Part shown: positions 54,343 to 64,000 of the stretch, in pieces
Position numbering within the stretch: position 1 is the first letter of the stretch
How the letters are laid out: the number at the start of each line of letters is the position of its first letter
Assembly (NCBI GenBank): GCA_905221605.1
Contig: CAJNDS010000770.1
Span: 1 to 64,000, forward strand
Source of the DNA: Symbiodinium natans
Taxonomy: Eukaryota; Sar; Dinophyceae; Suessiales; Symbiodiniaceae
Direction of reading: 5' to 3'
DNA: 64,000 bases
Notes under the pieces: generated by a model
What the model was told of the DNA's origin: nothing
Seen by the model: only the letters and a program-made list of their open reading frames with translations
Databases searched by the model: none
Made by a program: the position numbers and the translations under genes

Positions 54343-56746
54343 TTCCCAACTCGTATCCCCTGTCTCATGTGTGATATCACAAGATGCAGAACCCAATGCC
54401 CGTAACAAATCGTACCCCCTACTACTTTTTCTTTTTACATCCGATTTGCTGGTATCTGGATGAGGCATGGCAAGATGTACGATTTGTTGCCTGTGATTTG
54501 CTGGCATCTGCACGAGGCATGACAAGATGTACGATTTGTTGCCTGTGATTTGCTGTTTCTGTGGGAGGCATGGCAAGATACACGATTTGTTGTCTGCGAT
54601 TTCTAGTTTCTGTGTGAGGCATGGCAAGATACACGATTTGGTGTCTGTGATTTGCTGGCAGGGTGAGAGACTGTCACACACGGAACAGGCAACTCTAAAA
54701 GCCTTCAATCTCTAAAACCCTACACCCTAAACCCTAAAACCCTAAATCGTCAAGATCGAAGATAGATCGATCTTGAAGAAACTCGTGTTGTTTACTTAAT
54801 TGAAAGGTCTTCAGGGTAAGGAAACTGTCACACACATGTTGCGTCTTCGTGTTCCAGCAAACAATCAACACGGCGACAAATCGTGCCCGTGGCTCGTGTG
54901 TGATATCACAAATCGTATCCCCTGTCTCAGTGATATCACAAGATGCAGAAGCCAATGCCCGTAACAAATCATACCCCTACTACTTGTTCTTTTTACATCC
55001 GATTTGCTGGTATGTGGATGAGACATGGCAAGATGTACAATGTACGATTTGTTGCCTGTGATTTGCTGGCATCTGTGTGAGAAATAGCAAGCTGTACGAT
55101 TTGTTGCCAGTGATTAGCTGGTTTCAGTGCGAGGCATGACAAGATGTACGATTTGTTGTCTGTGACTTTTAGTTTCTGTGTGAGGCATACACGATTTGTT
55201 GTCTGTGATTTGCTGGCAGGCAAGAAAACTGTCACACACGTTTTGCTTGTTCAATCCCTGAAACCCTACACCCTGAACCCTAAAAACATAAATCTTCAAG
55301 ATCGAAGATAGATCGATCTTGAAGAAACTCGTCTTGTTTGCTCAGTTGTAAGGTCTTTAGGGTAAGGAAACTGTCACACACATGTTGTTTCTTCGTGTTT
55401 CAGCAAACAATCAACACGGCGACAAATCGTGCCCGTGGCTCGTGTGTGATTCCCAACTCGTATCCCCTGTCTCATGTGTGATATCACAAGATGCAGAACC
55501 CAATGCCCGTAACAAATCGTACCCCCTACTACTTTTTCTTTTTACATCCGATTTGCTGGTATCTGGATGAGACATGGCAAGATGTACGATTTGTTGCCTG
55601 TGATTTGCTGGCATCTGCACGAGGCATGACAAGATGTACGATTTGTTGCCTGTGATTTGCTAGTTTCTGTGGGAGGCATGGCAAGATACACGATTTGTTG
55701 TCTGCGATTTCTAGTTTCTGTGTGAGGCATGGCAAGATACACGATTTGTTGTCTGTGACTTGCTGACAGGGTAAGGAAACTGTCACACACATTTTGCTTG
55801 TTCAATCCCTAAAACCCTACACCCTACACCCTAAAACCCTAAATCTTCAAGATCGAAGATAGATCGATCTTGAAGAAACTCGTCTTGTTTACTTAATTGG
55901 AAGGTCCTCAGGGTAAGGAAACTGTCACACACACATGTTGCTTCTTCGTGTTTCAGCAAACAATCAACACGGCGACAAAACGTGCCCGTGGCTCGTGTGT
56001 GATATCACAACTCGTATCCCCTGTCTCATGTGTGATATCACAAGATGCAGAACCCAATGCCCGTATCAAATCGTACCCCCTACAACTTTTCCTTTTTACA
56101 TCCGATTTGCTGGTACCTGGCTGAGGCGTGCGAGATGTACGATTTGTCGCCTGTGATTTGCTGGCATTTGTACGGAGCATGACAAGATGTACGATTTGTT
56201 GTCGTTGATTTGCTGGTATCTGTGCGAGGCATGACAAGATGCATGTTTTGTTGTCTGTGATTTTCTATTTTCTGTGTGAGGCATGGCAAGATACACGATT
56301 TGTTGTCTGTGATTTGCTGGCAGGGCAAGAAAACTGTCACACACATTCTGCTTGTTTAATCCCTAAAACCCTACACCCTAAACCCCAAAACCCTAAATCT
56401 TAAACATCGATGATAGATCGATCTTGAAACAAGACTCGTCTTGTTTACTTAATTGTAAGTTCTTCAGGGTAAGGAAACTGTCACACACACACACATGTTG
56501 TTTCTTCGTGTGTTAGCAAACAATCAACACGGCGACAAATCGTGCCGGTGGCTCGTGTGTGATATCACAACTCGTATCCCCTGTCTCATGTGTGGTATCA
56601 CAAGATGCAGAACCCAATGCCCGTAACAAATCGTACCCCCTACTGCTTTATCTTTTTACATTCGATTTGCTGGTGTCTGTATGAGGCTTGAGAAGATGTA
56701 CGATTTGTTGCCTGTGATTTGCTGGAATCTGCACGAGGCATGACAA
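54343..56746 (+). repeat. Satellite A array 6 (starts at a deletion junction)
   Basis: Starts inside a unit at TTCCCAACTCGTATCC, unlike other arrays. Compared with 60950-61270, about 310 bp spanning the B/A boundary are missing. The rest is regular; the final 0.9 kb matches array 4. Confidence 0.92.
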
Positions 56747-57015
56747 GGGCGCCCCGGCCAATTCGCCGCAGGCGTGGGACCCCCCCTCCCCCCAGGAACA
56801 CGCCCAAAGCTTTAATCTTTTTCTAAACTCGATTTGAGCTTTCGTGTTTCACACGGTCCCCCGGCCAATCCCAGATTTTCTAAACCCGATCCGAGCCTGG
56901 GAAACCCGTCCAACGGGAAACCCGTCCAATGGGCAGTTTGAATGGTTTTGGACCCTTTTTGTCCTTTCCAGACCTCCCGGGGCCCGTGGTGAACAGATGT
57001 GTTTGCAAAGCGCCG
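56747..57015 (+). repeat. Junction element copy 6 (empty)
   Basis: 269 bp; CCTTT at 56963-56967 intact. Confidence 0.92.
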
Positions 57016-60000
57016 ATCTCAAAAAAAAACATGTGTTTTGGGCGCCAAAAACAAATGTCAGGAAACTCGCCGGGCTCTCAAACAACCTGTACAAGAGTTT
57101 TGTGCACCAAAAGCAAATGTCGGGGCTGTCAAAAAAAACATGGGTCTTGGGCACCAAAAACAAATGTCAGGAAACCCATTGGGCTCTCAAAAAAGCATGA
57201 GTTTTGGGGTTCCAAAACAAATGTCAGGAAAACTTCTGGGCTCTCCAGAATTATGTATCTTGGGCATTCAGGAAATTCGCTGAGCTTTCAAAAAACATGA
57301 GTTTTGGGCACCTCTCAAAAAGCAGAGTTTTTCAACCCAAAAAAAATATCAGGAAACCCGCCGGGCTCTTTAAGAAAATGCATGAGTTTTTAGCACCAAA
57401 ACAAATGTCAGGAAACCTTCTGGGCTCTCCAAAAACATGAGTTTTGGACACCAACAACAAATGTCAGGAAACTCGCTGGGATCTCAAAAAAACACATGTG
57501 GTTTGGGCGCCAAAAACAAATGTCAGGAAACTCGCCGGGCTCTCAAACAACCTGTACAAGAGTTGTGTGGACCAAAAGCAAATGTCGGGGCTGTCAAAAA
57601 AACATGAGTCTTGGGCACCAAAAACAAACGTCAGGAAACCCATTGGGCTCTCAAAACAGCATGAGTTTTGGGGTTCCAAAACAAATGTCAGAACACCTTC
57701 TGGGCCATCCAGAATTATGTGTTTTGGGCACTCAGGAAACTCGCTGAGCTCTAACAAAAACATGAGTTTTGGGCACCTCTCAAAAAGCATGAGTTTTGGA
57801 ACCAAAAACAAATATCAGGAAACCCGCCGGGCTCTTTAAGAAAATACATGAATTTTGGGCACCAAAACAAATGTCAGGAAACCTTCTGGGCTCTCCAAAA
57901 ACATGAGTTTTGGACACCAACAACAAATGTCAGGAAGCTCGTTGGGATCTCAAAAACAACATGTGTTTTGGGCGCCAAAAACAAATGTCAGGAAACTCGC
58001 CGGGCTCTCAAACAACCTGTACAAGAGTTTTGTGCACCAAAAGCAAATGTCGGGGCTGTAAAAAAAGCACATGAGTCTTGGGCACCAAACAAATGTCAGG
58101 AAACCCATTGGGCTCTCAAAAAAAAGCATGAGTTTTGGGCCCAAAAACAAATGTCAGGAAACCTTCTGGGCTGTAAAACAGCATGAGTTTTGGGCACCAA
58201 AAACAAAGGTCAGTAAACTCGCCGGGCTCTTTAAAACAATACATGAGTTTTGGGCACCAAAACAAATGTCAGGAACCTTCTGGGCTCTCCAAAAACATGA
58301 GTTTTGTACACCAACAACAAATGTCAGGAAACTCGCTGGGATCTCAAAAAACAAACATGTGTTTTGGGCGCCAAAAACAAATGTCAGGAAACTCGCCGGG
58401 CTCTCAAACAAACCTGTACAAGAGTTTGCGCACCAAAAGCAAATGTCGGGGCTGTCAAAAAAAAAACATGAGTCTTGGGCACCAAAAACAAACGTCAGGA
58501 TTCCCATTGGGCTCTCAAAAAAGCATGAGTTTTGGGGTTCCAAAACAAATGTCAGGAAATTTTCTGGGCTCTCCAGAATTATGTATCTTGGGCATTCAGG
58601 AAACTCGCTGAGCTCTAACAAAAACATGAGTTTTGGGCACCTCTCAAAAAGCAGAATTCTTCAACCAAAAGACAAATATCAGGAAACCCGCCGGGCTCTT
58701 TTTACATGAATTTTGGGCACCAAAACAAATGTCAGGAAACCTTCTGGGCTCTCCAAACACATGAGTTTTGGACACCAGCAACAAATGTCAGGAAACTCGC
58801 TGGCATCTCAAAAAAACACATGTGTTTTGGGCGCCAAAAACAAATGTCAAAAACAAATGTCAGGAAACTCGCCGGGCTCTCAAACAACCTGTACAAGAGT
58901 TTTGTGCACCAAAAGCAAAAGTCGGGGCTGTCAAAAAAACATGAGTCTTGGGCACCAAAAACAAACGTCAGGAAACCCACTGGGCTCTCAACAAAGCATG
59001 AAATTTGGGCACCAAAACAAATGTCAGGAAACCTTCTGGGCTCTCAAAAAACATGAGTTTTGGGCACCAAAAACAAAGGTCAGGAAACTCGCCGGGCTCT
59101 CAAAAAGCATGAGTTTTGGAACCAAAAAACAAATGTCAGGACACCCGCCGGGCTCTTTGAAACAATACATGAATTTTGGGCACCAAAACAAATGTCAGGA
59201 AACCTTCTGGGCTCTCAAAAAAACATGAGTTTTGGACACCAACAACAAATGTCAGGAAACTCGCTGTGATCAAAAACATGTGTTTTGGGCGCCAAAAACA
59301 AATGTCAAAAACAAATGTCAGGAAACTCGCCGGGCTCTCAAACAACCTGTACAAGAGTTTTGTGCACCAAAAGCAAAAGTCGGGGCTGTCAAAAAAACAT
59401 GAGTCTTGGGCACCAAAAACAAACGTCAGGAAACCCACTGGGCTCTCAACAAAGCATGAAATTTGGGCACCAAAACAAATGTCAGGAAACCTTCTGGGCT
59501 CTCCAAAAACATGAGTTTTGCACGCCAACAACAAGTGTCAGGAAACTCGCTGGAATCTCAAAAACATGTGTTTTGGGCGCCAAAAACAAATGTCAGGAAA
59601 CTCGCCTTTTGTGCACCAAAAGCAAATGTCGGTGCTGTCAAAAAACACATGAGTCTTGGGCACCAAAAACAAATGTCAAGAAAACCATTGGGCTCTCAAA
59701 AAAGCATGAGCAAAACAAATGTCAGGAAATCTTCTGGGCTCTCCAAAAACATGAGTTTTGCACACCAACAACAAATGTCAGGAAACTCGCTGGGATCTCA
59801 AACAAAAAACATGTGTTTTGGGCGCCAAAACAAATGTCAGGAAATTCCCCGGGCTCTCAAACACCAAAAGCAAATGCCGGGGCTGTAAAAAAAACACATG
59901 AGTCTTGGGCACCAAAAACAAATGTCAGGAGACCCATTGGGCTCTCAACAAAGCATCACATTTGGGACCAAAACAAATGTCAGGAAACCTTCTGGCTCTC

Positions 60001-61056
60001 AAAAAACATGAGTTTTTGGCACCAAAAACAAAGGTCAGGAAACTCGCCGGGCTCTCAAAAAGCATGAGTTTTTGAACCAAAAAACAAATGTCAGGAAACC
60101 CGCCGGGCTCTTTAAAACAATACATGAATTTTGGGCACAAAAACAAATGTCAGGAAACCTTCTGGGCTCTGCAAAAACATGAGTTTTGCACACCAACAAC
60201 AAATGTCAGGAAACTCGCTTGGATCTCAAAAACATGTGTTTTGGGCGCCAAAAACAAATGTCAGGAAACTCGCCGGGCTCTCACACAACCTGTACAAGAG
60301 TTTTGTGCACCAAAAGCAAATGTCGGGGCTGTCAAAAAAAACACATGAGTCTTGGGCACCAAAAACAAATGTCAAGAAAACCATTGGGCTCTCAAAAAAG
60401 CATGAGTTTTGGGGTTCCAAAACAAATGTCAGGAAATCTTCTGAGCTCTCCAGAATTATGTGTTTTGGGCACTCAGGAAACTCGCTGAGCTCTAACAAAA
60501 ACATGAGTTTTGGGCACCTCTCAAAAAGCATGAGTTTTGGAACCAAAAACAAATATCAGGAAACCCGCCGGGCTCTTTAAGAAAATACATGAATTTGGGG
60601 CACCAAAACAAATGTCAGGAAACCTTCTGGGCTCTCCAAAAACATGAGTTTTGCACACCAACAACAAATGTCAGGAAGCTCGCTGGGATCTTAAAAAACA
60701 ATGTGTTTTGGGCGCCAAAAACAAATGTCAGGAAACTCGCCGGGCTCTCAAACAACCTGTACAAGAGTTTTGTGCACCAAAAGCAAATGTCGGGGCTGTC
60801 AAAAAAAAACATGAAACTTGGGCACCAAACAAATGTCAGGAAACCCACTGGACTCTCAAAAAAACATGAGTTTTGGGCACCAAAAACAAATGTCAGGAAA
60901 CCTTCTGGGCTGTAAAAAAGCATGAGTTTTGGGCACCAAAAACAAAGGTCAGGAAACTCGCCGGGCTCTCAAAAAGCATGAGTTTTGGAACCAAAAAACA
61001 AATATCAGCAAACCCGCCGGGCTCTTTAAGAAAAAACACATAATGTTTGGGCACCC
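57016..61056 (+). repeat. Satellite B array 5
   Basis: Related to array 3 with rearranged monomers. It has two local duplications of AAAAACAAATGTC (near 58847 and 59306), in otherwise similar segments 450 bp apart. Confidence 0.93.
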
Positions 61057-63129
61057 ATTTTGCTTGTTCAATCCCTAAAACTCTACACCCTAAACCCCAA
61101 AACCCTCAATCTTAAAGATCGAAGATAGATCGATCTTGAAGAAACTCGTCTTTTTTACTTAATTGTAAGGTCTTCAGGGTAAGGAAACTGTCACACACAC
61201 GTTGCGTCTTCGTATTCCAGCAAACAATCAACACGGCGACAAATCGTGCCCGTGGCTCGTGTGTGATTCCCAACTCGTATCCCCTGTCTCATGTGTGATA
61301 TCACAAGATGCAGAACCCAATGCCCGTAACAAATCGTACCCCCTACTACTTTTTCTTTTTACATCCGATTTGCTGGTATCTGGATGAGGCATGGCAAGAT
61401 GTACGATTTGTTGCCTGTGATTTGCTGGCATCTGCACGAGGCATGACAAGATGTACGATTTGTTGCCTGTGATTTGCTGTTTCTGTGGGAGGCATGGCAA
61501 GATACACGATTTGTTGTCTGCGATTTCTAGTTTCTGTGTGAGGCATGGCAAGATACACGATTTGGTGTCTGTGATTTGCTGGCAGGGTGAGAGACTGTCA
61601 CACACGGAACAGGCAACTCTAAAAGCCTTCAATCTCTAAAACCCTACACCCTAAACCCTAAAACCCTAAATCGTCAAGATCGAAGATAGATCGATCTTGA
61701 AGAAACTCGTGTTGTTTACTTAATTGAAAGGTCTTCAGGGTAAGGAAACTGTCACACACATGTTGCGTCTTCGTGTTCCAGCAAACAATCAACACGGCGA
61801 CAAATCGTGCCCGTGGCTCGTGTGTGATATCACAAATCGTATCCCCTGTCTCATGTGTGATATCACAAGATGCAGAACCCAATGCCCGTATCAAATCGTA
61901 CCCCCTACAACTTTTCCCTTTTACATCCGATTTGCTGGTACCTGGCTGAGGCATGGCGAGTTGTACGATTTGTTGCCTATGATTCGTTGGCATCTGCACG
62001 AGGCATGACAAGATGTACGATTTGTTGTCGTTGATTTGCTGGTATCTGTGCGAGGCATGACAAGATGCATGTTTTGTTGTCTGTGATTTTCTATTTTCTG
62101 TGTGAGGCATGGCAAGATACACGATTTGTTGTCTGTGATTTGCTGGCAGGGCAAGAAAACTATCACACACGTTTTGCTTGTTCAATCCCTGAAACCCTAC
62201 ACCCTAAACCCTAAAAACATAAATCTTCAAGATCGAAGATAGATCGATCTTGAAGAAACTCGTCTTGTTTACTCAGTTGTAAGGTCTTCAGGGTAAGGAA
62301 ACTGTCACACACATGTTGTTTCTTCGTGTTTCAGCAAACAATCAACACGGCGACAAATCGTGCCCGTGGCTCGTGTGTGATATCACAAATCGTATCCCCT
62401 GTCTCATGTGTGATATCACAAGATGCAGAACCCAATGCCCGTATCAAATCGTACCCCCTACAACTTTTCCCTTTTACATCCGATTTGCTGGTACCTGGCT
62501 GAGGCATGGCGAGTTGTACGATTTGTTGCCTATGATTCGTTGGCATCTGCACGAGGCATGACAAGATGTACGATTTGTTGTCGTTGATTTGCTGGTATCT
62601 GTGCGAGGCATGACAAGATGCATGTTTTGTTGTCTGTGATTTTCTATTTTCTGTGTGAGGCATGGCAAGATACACGATTTGTTGTCTGTGATTTGCTGGC
62701 AGGGCAAGAAAACTGTCACACACATTCTGCTTGTTTAATCCCTAAAACCCTACACCCTAAACCCCAAAACCCTAAATCTTAAACATCGATGATAGATCGA
62801 TCTTGAAACAAGACTCGTCTTGTTTACTTAATTGTAAGTTCTTCAGGGTAAGGAAACTGTCACACACACACACACACATGTTGTTTCTTCGTGTGTTAGC
62901 AAACAATCAACACGGCGACAAATCGTGCCAGTGGCTCGTGTGTGATATCACAACTCGTATCCCCTGTCTCATGTGTGGTATCACAAGATGCAGAACCCAA
63001 TGCCCGTAACAAATCGTACCCTCTACTGCTTTATCTTTTTACATTCGATTTGCTGGTGTCTGTATGAGGCTTGAGAAGATGTACGATTTGTTGCCTGTGA
63101 TTTGCTGGAATCTGCACGAGGCATGACAA
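61057..63129 (+). repeat. Satellite A array 7
   Basis: Regular B-to-A start at TTTTGCTTGTTCAATCCC. Two consecutive units (about 61787-62160 and 62335-62710) are nearly identical, suggesting recent unit duplication. A (CA)n run lies near 62862-62878. Confidence 0.93.
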
Positions 63130-63399
63130 GGGCGCCCCGGCCAATTCGCCGCAGGCGTGGGACCCCCCCTCCCCCCAGGAACACGCCCAAAGCTTTTTTC
63201 TTTTTCTAAACTCGATTTGAGCCTTCGTGTTTCACACGGTCCCCCGGCCAATCCCAGATTTTCTAAACCCGATCCGAGCCTGGGAAACCCGTCCAACGGG
63301 AAACCCGTCCAATGGGCAGTTTGAATGGTTTTGGACCCTTTTTGTCCTTTCCAGACCTCCCGGGGCCCGTGGTGAACAGACGTGTTTGCAAAGCGCCGA
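63130..63399 (+). repeat. Junction element copy 7 (empty)
   Basis: Complete JE; CCTTT at 63346-63350 intact. Small changes: AAGCTTTTTTCTTTTTC in place of AAGCTTTAATCTTTTTC, and GAACAGACGTG as in copy 2. Confidence 0.92.
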
Positions 63400-64000
63400 T
63401 CTCAAAAAAAAACATGTGTTTTGGCCGCCAAAAACAAATGTCAGGAAACTCGCCGGGCTCTCAAACAACCTGTACAAGAGTTTTGTGCACCAAAAGCAAA
63501 TGTCGGGGCTGTCAAAAAAAACATGGGTCTTGGGCACCAAAAACAAATGTCAGGAAACTCGCCGGGCTCTCAAACAACCTGTACAAGAGTTTTGTGCACC
63601 AAAAGCAAATGTCGGGGCTATCAAAAAAACATGGGTCTTGGGCACCAAAAACAAATGTCAGGAAACCCATTGGGCTCTCAAAAAAGCATGAGTTTTGGGG
63701 TTCCAAAACAAATGTCAGGAAAACATGAGTTTTAGACACCAACAACAAATGTCAGGAAACTCGCTGTGATCAAAAACATGTGTTTTGGGCGCCAAAACAA
63801 ATGTCAGGAAACTCGCCGGGCTCTCAAACAACGTGTACAAGAGTTTTGTGCACCAAAAGCAAATGTCGGGGCTGTAAAAAAAACACATGAGTCTTGGCCA
63901 CCAAAAACAAATGTCAGGAAACCCATTGGGCTCTCAACAAAGCATCAAATTTGGGCACCAAAACAAATGTCAGGAAACCTTCTGGGCTGTAAAAAAACAT
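63400..64000 (+). repeat. Satellite B array 6 (cut by window edge)
   Basis: Starts with the usual ATCTCAAAAAAAAACATGTG. It contains a tandem duplication of about 110 bp (CTCGCCGGGCTCTCAAACAA at 63450 and again at about 63558). Continues past the window. Confidence 0.9.

Noticed and set aside
1-64000. tRNA, rRNA, spliced-leader and other RNA genes
   Set aside because: None was recognised on reading; the dinoflagellate spliced-leader core TTTTGGCTCAAG was not seen. A dedicated covariance search was not possible here.

Overview
This window looks like a repeat-dominated, probably subtelomeric or heterochromatic, piece of a eukaryotic nuclear genome. A dinoflagellate (Symbiodinium-like) is the best guess. 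The reasons are the CCCTAAA/TTTAGGG-type telomere motifs scattered through it, a Ty1/copia polyprotein whose gag carries a very long Gly/Lys linker, acidic and proline-rich extra ORFs, and long composite satellites. Species assignment is inference; no rRNA, tRNA, spliced-leader gene or recognisable host protein gene was found.

Layout. (1) 1-3594: satellite A, units of about 500-562 bp, each with degenerate telomere motifs, a hairpin, twin 12-bp palindromes and 52-bp subrepeats. (2) 3595-3815: a GC-rich junction element (JE), followed by a copia element broken at 7263. (3) 7264-11563: a different, partly AT-rich region with a small retroelement-like ORF fragment, a 320-bp satellite (C) in two clusters, and an old inverted relic of satellite A with TTTAGGG motifs on the + strand. 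(4) 11564-17014: satellite A again; 13424-20693 is a near-identical direct duplicate of 1-7263. (5) 17015-26304: JE split by a complete 9,015-bp Ty1/copia element on the minus strand, with identical 135-bp LTRs, 5-bp target duplication, primer binding site, ORF1 and an uninterrupted gag-pol frame. (6) 26305-64000: alternating blocks in the fixed order satellite A, JE, satellite B (48-64-bp monomers), repeated about every 6.4-8.6 kb. Pairs of these blocks form superunits of about 15.5-16.3 kb.

The only convincing protein-coding genes are those of the retrotransposon. Its parts form one system: LTRs drive and end transcription, an initiator-Met-tRNA-like primer site starts reverse transcription, ORF1 is of unknown function, and the polyprotein supplies gag, protease, integrase, reverse transcriptase and RNase H. 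It also has less usual parts: hydrophobic segments before gag, a SAP-like motif between protease and integrase, and a C-terminal membrane segment followed by an Ada-like cysteine/histidine motif. The five empty JE copies show the unoccupied target site directly.

The most unusual non-coding signal is in satellite A. Two perfect TGTGATATCACA palindromes lie 33 bp apart, and in every unit inspected at least one of the two is intact, suggesting a binding site for a dimeric protein. All identity figures and alignments here were made by eye.
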